DNA of 47,652 bases, taken from contig CAJTFK010000024.1 of NCBI GenBank assembly GCA_910575505.1, positions 13,584 through 61,235 on the forward strand, read 5' to 3'. The stretch is from Oscillospiraceae bacterium. GTDB taxonomy: Bacteria; Bacillota; Clostridia; Oscillospirales; Oscillospiraceae. Every line of letters starts with the position of its first letter. Within the stretch, counting starts at the first letter, position 1. The position numbers and the translations under genes are program-made. Below are positions 15,422-23,693 of this stretch, piece by piece. Below the pieces are notes generated by a model. That model made no database searches, was not told the DNA's origin, and saw nothing but the letters and a program-made list of their open reading frames with translations.

Positions 15422-15703
15422 ATGAAAAAGAGCTTTTTGCTGCAAACGGTCCGGCAGATGAACGCCGGGGCCGTGATTTCCGGCCTGGGCTTTCTGCTGT
15501 ATCTGGGGGCCGCCGCCCTGGGGCCGGAGAGCGTCCGGGACGGCGCCGCCCTGGTCTTCGGCCTGGTCTCGCTGTATGTCTTCGTCTCTGTGGCGGAGGG
15601 CCGCCGCCGGGACAAGGAGGCGGTGAGCTATAACCTGCTCTGGGGCCAGGGCGCTCTGACACTGCTGCTGTGCATGTGCGCCGCGCTGGCGCTCCGGCCC
15701 TGA
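15422..15703 (+). CDS. Small three-span membrane protein
   Basis: 93 residues, ATG 15422 after GAAGGGGATACC. Three hydrophobic segments are visible (AVISGLGFLLYLGAAAL, ALVFGLVSLYVFVSV, GALTLLLCMCAALAL) separated by basic loops. I cannot name it. It follows the 167-residue gene by 22 bp and is probably the last gene of the SEDS operon. Confidence 0.6.
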   Translation: MKKSFLLQTVRQMNAGAVISGLGFLLYLGAAALGPESVRDGAALVFGLVSLYVFVSVAEGRRRDKEAVSYNLLWGQGALTLLLCMCAALALRP

Positions 15704-15762
15704 GGGCGGAGGGAAACCGGCGGAAAAACGGAAATTTTTCCAGGAACAATGTCGGAATCGGA

Positions 15763-15791
15763 TTGCGGAACCGGGGCAAAACTGCTATTAT
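15763..15791 (+). promoter_or_regulatory. Promoter of the DUF368 gene
   Basis: TTGCGG (15763-15768), a 17-bp spacer and TATTAT (15786-15791) preceded by TGC. The leader to ATG 15913 is about 115 nt and GC-rich. Confidence 0.7.
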
Positions 15792-15912
15792 GATTTCAAC
15801 TGTTCCGCCTGCCGCCGTATCTGGGGGCAGCGGCGGAACCCGGCGCGGATTTTGAAGGACAGACACCTGCGGAGCCCGGAAACGCGGGCCGGGGAAGGGA
15901 GGAGGACCGGGA

Positions 15913-16773
15913 ATGACCGGAGATCAGCTCAGACGGATGCAGTGGCTGCGGAATCTGCTCTGCGGCGCGCTGATCGGCGTGGGCGCCATTCTCCCCGGCG
16001 TCTCCGGCGGCGTGCTGGCGGTGGTGTTCGACATCTACCGCCCCTTTATGGAGGTGCTGACCCACCCCCGCTGGGCCCTTCCCAAACACTGGAGGATGAT
16101 GGTCCCCCTGGGTGCAGGCTGGTGCCTGGGCTTCCTAGGTGTGGCCAGAGGCATTGCCGCCGCCATTTCCGTCTCCGCCTCCGTGACCACCTGGCTGTTC
16201 ATCGGCCTGATTGTGGGAACGGTGCCCGCCCTCTTCCGGGAGGCGGGGAAGGAGGGCCGGACCGGCGGCGCCTGGGCCAGCCTGATTCTCTGCGCCCTGG
16301 CGGTGTTCGGGGGGCTCTTCTATGTCAGCCGGGTGGCCGGGGCGACGGTGACGCCCTCCTTCTGGTGGTATAATTTCTGCGGCGTCCTCTGGGGCGTGGG
16401 TATCGTGGTCCCCGGTTTCACCTCCTCCTCGGTGATGATGGCCCTGGGGCTCTACAGGCCCATGCTGGAGGGGCTGGCCGCCATGGATATTCAGGTTCTG
16501 GCGGCCTCCCTGCCGGGGCTGGGGCTGTCGGTGGCGCTGCTGGCCCGGCTGGTAAACTGGTTTTTCCGGCGGCACTACGCCCTGGCCTTTCACGGCATCC
16601 TGGGCTTCGTGCTGGCCTCCACCCTGGTTATTATCCCCTCCTCCTACGGCGGAGCCGGGGAGATCGCCCTCTCGGCCCTGTGCGGAGCCGGCGGCTTTGT
16701 CCTGGCCTTTCTGCTGGACCGGCTGGACCGGAAGCTCCAGGGGACGGCAGCCGGCAGCGGAGATAGCCAGTAA
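15913..16773 (+). CDS. DUF368 (PopT-type) undecaprenyl-phosphate flippase
   Basis: 286 residues with about eight membrane segments and the twin family motifs GVGAILPGVSGGVLAVVF (residues 22-39) and GVGIVVPGFTSSSVMMALG. DUF368 proteins have been shown in other bacteria to return the lipid carrier undecaprenyl phosphate to the cytoplasmic face. GGAAGGGAGGACCGGG precedes ATG 15913. The location beside SEDS/PBP genes fits, since those enzymes release the carrier. Length is normal for the family. Confidence 0.85.
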   Translation: MTGDQLRRMQWLRNLLCGALIGVGAILPGVSGGVLAVVFDIYRPFMEVLTHPRWALPKHWRMMVPLGAGWCLGFLGVARGIAAAISVSASVTTWLFIGLIVGTVPALFREAGKEGRTGGAWASLILCALAVFGGLFYVSRVAGATVTPSFWWYNFCGVLWGVGIVVPGFTSSSVMMALGLYRPMLEGLAAMDIQVLAASLPGLGLSVALLARLVNWFFRRHYALAFHGILGFVLASTLVIIPSSYGGAGEIALSALCGAGGFVLAFLLDRLDRKLQGTAAGSGDSQ

Positions 16774-16881
16774 AGCTGAAAACCGGCAAAACACACATTG
16801 ACTGAACGATGAAGTCAAATAAACCAGCCGCTTTCAGCAGCTCCGGCGGAACGCATGCTCTTTGCTTTTCAAGTTTATTGA

Positions 16882-17316
16882 CTATAAAAAACGCTCTGCG
16901 GACTGTGGTTCCGCAGAGCGCTTTTCTCTCTGTCCCCGGCAGAAAAAGTCCGCCATTGACGGCGCGGCGGCTGTCTCCGTGCCGTCTATGGCATCGTAAC
17001 AGACAATACTGCCGCCGGGCTTCATCAGGAAGGGGTTCCCGCAGCCGTCCGTTGCAAAGACAGCCCCCTCCAGACCGTACTCCTCCCGGTAAAAGGCGGT
17101 TTCCTCCAGCATCTGCGCCAGGGGATACAGGACCCAGGAAATCGTCAGGTCCCCGCCGCCCGCCGGGTCCGGCATGGTCTCCGCAATGCCGTCGCTGATT
17201 CGGAGCAGGTCATACAGCGCCTTTGGGATTTCCGGGGGCCGTTCCGCTCCGCAGGACGGAAAGAGCCGGATGCGTCCCTTGTACAGGGCCGAAATCTCAG
17301 AGAGCATCCGTCTCAT
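16882..17316 (-). CDS. SMI1/KNR4 (SUKH)-like protein
   Basis: 144 residues. The pattern PPEIPKALYDLLRISDGI, then GAVFATDGCGNPFLM and PGGSIVCYDAIDG, followed by a C-terminal aromatic helix, matches the SMI1/KNR4 superfamily, many bacterial members of which are immunity proteins for contact-dependent toxins. No toxin gene is adjacent. Its start overlaps the stop of the upstream YnbB-like gene by 4 bp (ATGA), so translation is coupled. The final 13 codons run through the transcription terminator, which is unusual but leaves the domain complete. Confidence 0.6.
   Translation of the reverse strand: MRRMLSEISALYKGRIRLFPSCGAERPPEIPKALYDLLRISDGIAETMPDPAGGGDLTISWVLYPLAQMLEETAFYREEYGLEGAVFATDGCGNPFLMKPGGSIVCYDAIDGTETAAAPSMADFFCRGQREKRSAEPQSAERFL
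16886..16920 (-). terminator. Rho-independent terminator inside the end of a coding region
   Basis: CGCTCTGCGGA (16892-16902) and TCCGCAGAGCG (16910-16920) form a perfect 11-bp stem. On the minus strand it is followed by TTTTTT (16886-16891). The stop codon of the SMI1-like gene is at 16882-16884, just beyond the T-run. Confidence 0.85.
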
Positions 17317-18614
17317 TCCTCTGTCTGGGGAAGGCGGACCAGACCCACCTCCGTCAGCTTCTGGAGGCTCATGAGGATACCCAGCTTGGCGTGCTGCCAG
17401 GTGAGGCCCCCCTGGAAATAGACGGCGTAGGGCGGGCGGATGGGCCCGTCGGCGGAGAGCTCGATACTGCTGCCCTGGATAAAGGCCCCGGCGGCCATGA
17501 TGACCTCGCTGTCATAGCCCGGCATGGCCCAGGGCACAGGGGTGACGTAGCTGTCCACCGGGGCGGCGGCCTGAATCCCCAGGCAGAAGGCCTCCATGGC
17601 CTCCCGGCTGCCCAGGGTCACGGCCTGGATGATGTCGTGGCGCTCCTCCGATGCGTTGGGCACGCAGGCAAAGCCCAGCTTCTCATAGAGATTGGCGGCG
17701 AAAATGGCCCCCTTCAATGCCCCCGCCGTCACCGTGGGGGCCAGGAAGAAGCCCTGATAGAGGGCGGGCATCAGCCCCAGGCTGGCCCCCACCTCCTGTC
17801 CCAGGCCCGGGGCGGAAAGACGGTAGGCACAGCGGTCCACACATTCCCTTGTGCCGCAGATGTAGCCGCCGATAGGAGCCAGGCCGCCGCCGGGGTTTTT
17901 GATGAGACTGCCCACCACCATGTCCGCTCCGCAGTCCGAGGGCTCCGTGGTCTCCACAAATTCGCCGTAGCAGTTGTCCACCATGACCTTCACATCCGGC
18001 TTCACCGACCTGCAGAAGGCGATGAGCTCTCCAATCTGCTTCACGGAAAAGGTGGGCCGGGTGGCGTAGCCCTTGGAACGCTGGATGGTGACGAGTCTGG
18101 TCCGTTCGTTGATTTTGGAGCGGATAGCCTCGTAGTCAAAGCCGCCGCCCGGCAGAAGATCGGCCTGGGCATAGGTAACGCCGTACTCCCTCAGAGAGCA
18201 TTTGCTCTCCCGGATGCCGATGACCTCCTCCAGTGTGTCATAGGGGGCCCCCACGGGGGACAGCAGCTCGTCCCCCGGCAGGAGGTTTGCGGACAGGGCC
18301 ACCGCCAGGGCATGGGTTCCGCAGGTGATCTGGGGCCGGACCAGGGCTGCCTCGGTGTGAAACACACCGGCATAGACCCGTTCCAGGTTGTCCCGGCCCT
18401 CGTCGTTATAGCCGTAGCCGGTGGTGGCGGCAAAGTGGGCGGCGCTGACCCGGTTGCTCCGCATGGCCGCCAGCACCTTGGCCTGATTGTATTCGGCAGT
18501 TTGGTCAATGGCGTCGAAGCGGGGCCGGAGGGCCCTCAGTACCTCCTCGCCATAGCGGTAAACCGCCGGGCTGATGCCCAGCGTCAGATAAATTTGCTTC
18601 AGTTCCTCATCCAT
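17313..18614 (-). CDS. YnbB-type PLP enzyme (methionine gamma-lyase/aluminium-resistance family)
   Basis: 433 residues from ATG 18614, with AGAGGA 9 bp upstream. It is a fold-type I PLP enzyme. The probable Schiff-base lysine lies in TIQRSKGYATRPTF, with DNCYGEFVE upstream of NPGGGLAPIGGYICG. Homologues are annotated as aluminium-resistance or methionine gamma-lyase-like proteins and are thought to eliminate the gamma or beta substituent of sulfur amino acids; the substrate here is unproven. It is co-transcribed with the SMI1-like gene. The promoter overlaps a near-perfect inverted repeat, suggesting repression. Confidence 0.85.
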   Translation of the reverse strand: MDEELKQIYLTLGISPAVYRYGEEVLRALRPRFDAIDQTAEYNQAKVLAAMRSNRVSAAHFAATTGYGYNDEGRDNLERVYAGVFHTEAALVRPQITCGTHALAVALSANLLPGDELLSPVGAPYDTLEEVIGIRESKCSLREYGVTYAQADLLPGGGFDYEAIRSKINERTRLVTIQRSKGYATRPTFSVKQIGELIAFCRSVKPDVKVMVDNCYGEFVETTEPSDCGADMVVGSLIKNPGGGLAPIGGYICGTRECVDRCAYRLSAPGLGQEVGASLGLMPALYQGFFLAPTVTAGALKGAIFAANLYEKLGFACVPNASEERHDIIQAVTLGSREAMEAFCLGIQAAAPVDSYVTPVPWAMPGYDSEVIMAAGAFIQGSSIELSADGPIRPPYAVYFQGGLTWQHAKLGILMSLQKLTEVGLVRLPQTEE

Positions 18615-18653
18615 AAAGGGGGTTCCTCTCTTTCCAGTGTTTTGAAAGCGGTT

Positions 18654-18698
18654 TATATAGTGAACAAAGTTGAAAAACTGCAAGCTGCACTTTTCAAC
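18654..18698 (-). promoter_or_regulatory. Promoter with overlapping inverted-repeat operator for the YnbB-like gene
   Basis: On the minus strand TTGCAG (18678-18683), an 18-bp spacer and TATATA (18654-18659). GTTGAAAA at 18669-18676 and its complement TTTTCAAC at 18691-18698 form an inverted repeat that covers the -35. A CCGGCGG/CCGCCGG hairpin (18698-18719) lies just upstream. Confidence 0.6.
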
Positions 18699-18853
18699 CG
18701 GCGGACAAAGAACCGCCGGCGCGTGAAACACGCTTTGCTCTCTATGAAGTTCAAACCGCGGCCGCAAATGCAGCCGTCTGCGGCGGCGTTCCGCCCCGGG
18801 ATTGAAAAAAATCCGTTGATGCGTTTCAGCTTGTTTGACTGTAACGATGGACC

Positions 18854-19855
18854 TCAGAGGCCCGCCAGCCGCCGCTGGGGGTCCAGGTCTCTGTTCTCCG
18901 CCGGGGCATAGGGATAGGGTCCCAGGACCGGGAACGCCTCCCGGAGGGACTCCAGCGCCGCCGCCAGGGCGGCGGCAAAGCGGCTGTCCGTCAGGACTCC
19001 GTCATCCTCCCGGACCACCGCCGCGGAGGTATACAGCCGTTCCGTCTCCCCCAGCACCGGCAGTTCTTTTTCCAGGGCGGCGGGGCGGCCCAGGCCCCGG
19101 ACGCCCCGTCCGTCGGTCCGGGAGGGGGCCAGGGTCCAGGCCTCCGCCCAGTCCTTCCGGACGCCGTCCCACAGGGGCAGGACGTCAATTTCCTCCGCCG
19201 CCGCGGCCCGGAGCAGGTCTTCGTAGCTGTCATAGACCGACAGGGCCAGATGGGCGGAGGTCTCGCCGTCATAGCGGTCCCACAGCCACAGGTCCACCGC
19301 CTGCCGGCCCAGCAGGGAGCTATCCTCCAGCACGCCCCAGCGGACGGCGGCCAGGTCCTCCCAGGTCAGGCCGTCGGTCCGGGCCTTTTCCGCCAGAGCC
19401 CGGCCGTTCTCCGTGGGGGCGGCGCAGATCAGCGCCGGAGCCCCGGGGCGGTCTTCCCCGTTCTCCGCCGGGGAGACGGGGCCCGCCGCCAGAATCAGCC
19501 GGGGCGGGGTCTCCAGGGCCGCGAAGGCCTCCGCCGGGAGAATGGCCGCGTCCACTCCGCCCTCCGCCGCCGCCTGGGCCGTGGCGGACACCGAGGCCCC
19601 CACGGAAACCGTCACCGTCTCCACGGCCACGCCCTGGTCCGCCAGGGCGCTTTTCAGGGCCGAGGGCAGGTCCCGGACCGCCTGGGCCAAAGCCTCCGGC
19701 GGCAGTCCGTTCCGGGAGAGCTCCAGATTCAGCCGCTCCAGGCGGAGGGGCTCCGGGGCCTCCGGCTCCTCCGGAGGAGCGGCGGGCCCGCAGGCGGACA
19801 GGACCAGGAGAAGCAGGGCGCAGGCCAGGGAGAGCGGTTTCATCAGCTTTTTCAT
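18854..19855 (-). CDS. Orphan PhnD-like substrate-binding lipoprotein
   Basis: 333 residues; ATG 19855 gives a lipoprotein signal (MKKLMKPLSLACALLLL, lipobox LSAC). The mature part starts with a P/E-rich tether. Segments such as GASVSATAQAAAEGGVDAAILPAEAF and WGVLEDSSLLGRQAVDLWLW resemble phosphonate/taurine-type periplasmic binding proteins (PhnD, SsuA). In the family these deliver ligand to an ABC importer, yet no permease or ATPase gene is adjacent. It may feed a distant transporter or act as a sensor. Internal duplications of alanine-rich codons are typical of high-GC drift. Confidence 0.65.
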   Translation of the reverse strand: MKKLMKPLSLACALLLLVLSACGPAAPPEEPEAPEPLRLERLNLELSRNGLPPEALAQAVRDLPSALKSALADQGVAVETVTVSVGASVSATAQAAAEGGVDAAILPAEAFAALETPPRLILAAGPVSPAENGEDRPGAPALICAAPTENGRALAEKARTDGLTWEDLAAVRWGVLEDSSLLGRQAVDLWLWDRYDGETSAHLALSVYDSYEDLLRAAAAEEIDVLPLWDGVRKDWAEAWTLAPSRTDGRGVRGLGRPAALEKELPVLGETERLYTSAAVVREDDGVLTDSRFAAALAAALESLREAFPVLGPYPYAPAENRDLDPQRRLAGL

Positions 19856-19927
19856 AGACACTCCTTTTTCCACCGGGGCACAGGGCAAAGCGGGATGAAA
19901 ATGTGGGGGCCATCTGAGACTTTTTTA

Positions 19928-19956
19928 TGGACAATCCATGCGGGCTCTGTTATATT
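19928..19956 (+). promoter_or_regulatory. Promoter for the Imm22-like gene
   Basis: TGGACA (19928-19933), a 17-bp spacer and TATATT (19951-19956). The leader to ATG 20091 is about 130 nt. Confidence 0.65.
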
Positions 19957-20090
19957 ATTGGTAGAAACGGCGGGTGCGGCTTCCAGTTTACCACGTCCCC
20001 GCCCGCCGCGCAAGGGCGCTTTCGCTCCGGCCGGATACATAAAGGCGAAGCGGCCCGGTCCGCCATATCAATTCAAACAGGAGGATCACC

Positions 20091-20486
20091 ATGGAAGAAG
20101 AAGGCATTGTTTCCATTTGGCTGGGTAATTTCGAGAATCAGGACGCTTTGACGGCCTATGCCGAGGCCCGTTTTCAGAGGGATGAAAACGGCGAACCGGT
20201 CTCGTCCTTCACACAGGATTTTTTCAACGGCGACCTCTGGCCCTTCGAGCCGGACGTTTTTGACTATGAGTTCATCGGCGGCGCATCCCAGGATCCCGCC
20301 GTGGTGGCGGCTCCTCTGGGGGAGACCATGGCCAACGCGCTGGCGGACCTGTATCCTAGGGGGCTGGACCAGGCCTATAACGCCATCCTCGTGGTCTATG
20401 ACTATGTATTCGAGGGCAGCCGCTACGTCCCCGGCGCGCCGGTGCGCTTCGCGGCCTCCATCCCCTATTCCGAGCACTTCCAGTAA
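20091..20486 (+). CDS. Imm22-like immunity protein
   Basis: 131 residues, ATG 20091 after ACAGGAGGATCACC. The opening MEEEGIVSIWLGNFENQDAL, the charged acidic surface and TQDFFNGDLWPFEPDVFDYEF match the immunity-protein 22 family, which in polymorphic toxin systems neutralises a cognate toxin. No toxin is adjacent, so this is an orphan immunity or a domesticated relative. It is transcribed alone between its own promoter and a strong terminator. The family call rests on motif memory. Confidence 0.55.
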   Translation: MEEEGIVSIWLGNFENQDALTAYAEARFQRDENGEPVSSFTQDFFNGDLWPFEPDVFDYEFIGGASQDPAVVAAPLGETMANALADLYPRGLDQAYNAILVVYDYVFEGSRYVPGAPVRFAASIPYSEHFQ

Positions 20487-20511
20487 GCGGACGCCCCGGA
20501 AAAATCACACA

Positions 20512-20544
20512 AAAAGCCCCTCCATACGGCATGGAGGGGCTTTT
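20512..20544. terminator. Bidirectional terminator
   Basis: AAAAGCCCCTCCAT (20512-20525) and ATGGAGGGGCTTTT (20531-20544) form a perfect 14-bp stem with loop ACGGC. It has A/T ends on both sides, so it can stop the Imm22-like gene and the convergent protease gene. Confidence 0.9.
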
Positions 20545-20616
20545 GCGGCGAAAAATTTTTAGACTCTATATAATCCAGCATGAAAAAGGCCAATGTCTGT
20601 TTTTAAACTGGTCTGT

Positions 20617-21818
20617 TTACCCTTGATAAGTAGCCGCAGTAAAACCAGCAGCATGTGGATAGGTATATGGAGTAAACACTATATACAGATATCCATCATC
20701 CTTAGATGAACCATTTAGTACACCACAGTATTTAACCCATTTGCCTCCGTCTTCATGGTCAGAAAAGATGGGGCCGCCGCTATCGCCAGTGAGATTGCCG
20801 CCGTATGTAACTTTAATCCTTGAAAGATTATAGACAACACCGACAGCATTACCATCTTCATCTAAAGATGTCGTTTTCACGTTGAGAAGCTGTGCCATAA
20901 CCGACACAGTCAGATTTGCGCCATAAAATCTTACAACTGTACCAGTTGAAACATCGGCAACTGTAGATTTAACAGAATAATTTTTGGCAATTACATAGGA
21001 AGGACTAGTGAATGAATCAGTCATAGAAATGATCTCATAATCTCCCGAACCATTGTTGAATTGATGATAAACAACGTTTCCTATCACCTTTCTCAATCCA
21101 TACCATAAGAGTATATTTCATCGCCAAGATTTTGATAAAAGTGACCGCATGATAAAGCGGCTTTAGAGTCCCTATATGTTCCAGTGGAGCTCAATGTAAA
21201 GGATTCATAAGAGCTGTTATTTCTAACGTATTCTCCGCCGCCTATAGTTGCTGTGGGTCTGCAATAACTTCCAATTTCAAATTGGATGGGATAGTCATAA
21301 TCAATGAGCGAGGGGGATGCCTCAATAATTGCGAGGGACGGCTCGTCCACGCCGATCACGATCCTGTTTGCGGCCTCGGAAACATAGGAGCTCACCACCG
21401 TGATATGATAGTCCTCCATTAATTCAGCCGTGACAGCCGCCTCGGCCTGCTTTAGCTCAACATAGGAATATGGGAGCTCTTTAAACTGAAGACAGCCGCT
21501 GTATTTTCCCGCCCAGCTTCTGTATTGGGACATGGCGTCTTCACTCACGTCCGTCAGGGCAACGACCAGGATTTCGCCTTCCAGCCACATACCCGCAAAG
21601 TCGGGCGGATATTGGTTTTCTCCAGCTTCGTCGAACCCAAAGGCCTGATTCAGAGCTTTGCTTGCGCCGACCGCGGTTACCTGGCGCCTCATGAGGTCCT
21701 CATAGTACGCCTTTGTCTCTTCTCCTTCATCGGCGCCGGCCGGGTCCGTAAAAAAGACGGGGACCAATAAAATCGATACGGACAGCAGAGAGAGGAATAT
21801 GAGGGATTTCTTTTTCAT
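20617..21818 (-). pseudogene. Secreted trypsin-fold serine protease split into two frames
   Basis: The first frame (21818 to 21093, 241 residues) starts after AAAGGAGCT. It has a signal peptide (KSLIFLSLLSVSILLVPVFF), a propeptide-like region and the catalytic His in ALSCGHFYQ, then stops at TGA 21093-21095. The second frame (21096 to 20617, 159 residues) resumes from TTG overlapping that stop (TTGA). It carries GSGDYEII and the Ser in GNLTGDSGGPIFS. Together they form one chymotrypsin-like S1 protease interrupted between His and Asp by a -1 shift. No slippery heptamer is visible, so a frameshift mutation or sequencing error is likelier than programmed shifting. Coupled translation of two pieces cannot be excluded. 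DNA from 20560 to about 21290 is AT-richer than the 5' part. Confidence 0.7.
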
Positions 21819-21880
21819 CACGACAGCTCCTTTCAAAATGAAGTATTGGGTGATGTGGGCAGTTGTAAAAAACTTACAAT

Positions 21881-21909
21881 ATTATATCAAATGAGACTTT
21901 TAAAATCAA
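21881..21909 (-). promoter_or_regulatory. Promoter of the protease gene
   Basis: On the minus strand TTGATT (21904-21909), a 17-bp spacer and TATAAT (21881-21886) preceded by TGA. It is close to consensus and overlaps the 19-bp tandem repeat. Confidence 0.8.
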
Positions 21910-21923
21910 ATGAGACTTTTAAA
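21886..21923. repeat. Two perfect 19-bp tandem repeats over a promoter
   Basis: The unit ATCAAATGAGACTTTTAAA occurs at 21886-21904 and 21905-21923 without mismatch. Each unit supplies a TTTGAT box to the minus-strand promoter, so loss or gain of one unit would create or destroy the -35. Confidence 0.8.
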
Positions 21924-22087
21924 ATTTCTTATGCCTATGTTGCCATGATGCTGTCAAGTGATGACCGTGCTGACAATCCCTTCGTGACGTCCTGTAAGTT
22001 CATTTAGACCATACCATGCAGGGCTCCCGCGCTTCCGAAAGGGAGCCCGGGGCCCTTTCTCCTTTTTGAAAAAATTTTTCGCCCGGC

Positions 22088-22116
22088 TGAAAGTTTCCGG
22101 CCCGCTGAATCGTATC
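22088..22116 (+). promoter_or_regulatory. ECF-type promoter of the sigma/anti-sigma operon
   Basis: TGAAAG (22088-22093), a 17-bp spacer and CGTATC (22111-22116). This matches the usual ECF pattern (-35 TGAAA, -10 CGT) and implies autoregulation by the sigma factor encoded 33 bp downstream. Confidence 0.7.
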
Positions 22117-22148
22117 CATTACGAGAGCGCTCCAAAGGAGTTGATACG

Positions 22149-22646
22149 ATGAACATCACCCAGCAGGCGGAACGGCTGGCCAGCGCCTATGCCGACGCCA
22201 TTCTCCGCCTCAGCTATACCTATCTGAAAAATACCGACGACGCCCAGGACGTCTGCCAGACCGTTTTCGTCAAGCTGCTGACGGAACCCCAGGTGCTGGA
22301 GAAGTTCGAAAGCGCCGAGCACGAGCGGGCTTATGTCCTCCGCATGGCCTCCAACGCCTGCAAGGATCTGCTGAAAAGCCCCTGGCGGAAACGGACCTGC
22401 GGCCTGGAAACCGTGCTGGAGGTCCCGGCCCCGGAGGCGGGGGACGGAACCGTGCTGGCTGCGGTGAATGAACTGCCCACCCACTATCGGACCGTCATCT
22501 ACCTCTTTTACTACGAGGGCTATCAGGCGGCGGAAATCGGGAAGATTCTCGGCGTGCCTGCCGCCACCGTTCACACCCGCCTGGCCCGGGGCCGGGCAAG
22601 GCTCAAGGACATCTTAGGAGGGACCGACTATGAGCGATCTGTTTGA
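22149..22646 (+). CDS. ECF RNA polymerase sigma factor
   Basis: 165 residues; ATG 22149 after AAAGGAG. Region 2 is seen in YADAILRLSYTYLKNTDDAQDVCQTVFVKLL. Region 4 HTH is seen in LPTHYRTVIYLFYYEGYQAAEIGKIL, then PAATVHTRLARGRARLK. It directs polymerase to envelope-stress promoters when its partner releases it. The downstream DUF4179 gene overlaps its end by 17 bp, a typical sigma/anti-sigma pair. An ECF-like promoter precedes it. Confidence 0.9.
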   Translation: MNITQQAERLASAYADAILRLSYTYLKNTDDAQDVCQTVFVKLLTEPQVLEKFESAEHERAYVLRMASNACKDLLKSPWRKRTCGLETVLEVPAPEAGDGTVLAAVNELPTHYRTVIYLFYYEGYQAAEIGKILGVPAATVHTRLARGRARLKDILGGTDYERSV

Positions 22647-23682
22647 TTACAAAAAGGAGATGAGCGCATTGCGTTTTACAGAGATTCAGAAGAAAGCCCT
22701 GGCGGAGGCCGCAGCCTCTGCCGCCCGGGGGAGAAAGGCGAAGCGCCCTGTGTTCCGCACGGCCCTGATTGCCGCCGTGCTGGCCATGGCCCTGGCGGTG
22801 GGGTCCAGCGCGGCGGGCATCCTGCCGGAGCCCATCGACGTCTTCGCCCCCCTCTTCGGCGGGACCGTGGCCCAGACGGAGGTCATCGACAAAATCGGAC
22901 GTCCCATCGGGGCCAGCGACTCGGACGGCGGCATCACCATCACGGCGGACGCCATCATGGGCGACCAATACAACGCCGTCATTGTCTACACCCTCACCCG
23001 GGACGACGGGGAGCGGTTTCTGCCCCAGGGCGCGGACGCGGCCTCTCTTCTGATGGGCGGCTTCGGCGGGGCCAGCTGGGTCAGGGGCGGCACCCACGGC
23101 GGGTCCTGGTTTGTGGACGAGGACCCGGAGGACAACCGGGTTCAGCTGGTGGAGACCGCCAGCTCCGACACGGCTATGACCAAGGGCACCGCCAGCGCGA
23201 GGTTTGAGAATCTGCAATATTGGAACGCGGAGACCGGGCAGGCCGAGCCCCTCTATTCCGGCACATGGAAGCTCCGCTTCGAGGTGGACTACGAGGACTG
23301 TTCCGTCCGTCTGGGCGGCGGCGAGACCTTCTCCCAGGACGGTCTGAACTTCACCGTTGATGAGATCAGCGTCTCCCCCATCGCCGTCCGGGCAGCCTAC
23401 TCGGCGGACGAGGCGGTGGTCTGGAGCGACGCCCCCAGCGGGCGGCAGGACCCGGAGGATGGCCGCCAGGCCCAGCGGTATCTGGAGAACGTCGAAATTC
23501 TCCTGACCAAAACCGACGGCACGGTGGTCGACCTGAGCCTTTCCGGCGGCACCATCAGCCCGGACGCCGGGCAGGACGTCTCCCGCTGCGTAAAGGGCCA
23601 GGTGCTGGAGGAGATCATACCTCTGGAGGAGCTGCGGAGCATTTCCGTAGGCGGCGTGGTATATGACATTCCTCAGGCGTAA
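22630..23682 (+). CDS. DUF4179 transmembrane anti-sigma factor
   Basis: 350 residues; ATG 22630 lies inside the sigma gene after TAGGAGG. A cytoplasmic N-terminus of about 50 residues (sigma-binding region) is followed by one membrane segment (FRTALIAAVLAMALAVGSSAA) and a large beta-rich extracytoplasmic domain beginning LPEPIDVFAPLFGGTVAQTE. DUF4179 proteins are the usual partners of ECF sigma factors in Clostridia and hold them at the membrane. The inducing signal is not evident. A hairpin without a T-run follows the stop. Confidence 0.85.
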   Translation: MSDLFDYKKEMSALRFTEIQKKALAEAAASAARGRKAKRPVFRTALIAAVLAMALAVGSSAAGILPEPIDVFAPLFGGTVAQTEVIDKIGRPIGASDSDGGITITADAIMGDQYNAVIVYTLTRDDGERFLPQGADAASLLMGGFGGASWVRGGTHGGSWFVDEDPEDNRVQLVETASSDTAMTKGTASARFENLQYWNAETGQAEPLYSGTWKLRFEVDYEDCSVRLGGGETFSQDGLNFTVDEISVSPIAVRAAYSADEAVVWSDAPSGRQDPEDGRQAQRYLENVEILLTKTDGTVVDLSLSGGTISPDAGQDVSRCVKGQVLEEIIPLEELRSISVGGVVYDIPQA

Positions 23683-23693
23683 CCGCAAGGACA

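Noticed and set aside
17223..18911. A 562-codon frame antisense to the YnbB-like gene
   Set aside because: Composition is unlike a real protein and the sense strand has PLP-enzyme motifs and a ribosome binding site.
21060..21110. Programmed -1 ribosomal frameshift in the protease
   Set aside because: No slippery heptamer or downstream pseudoknot is visible at the junction.
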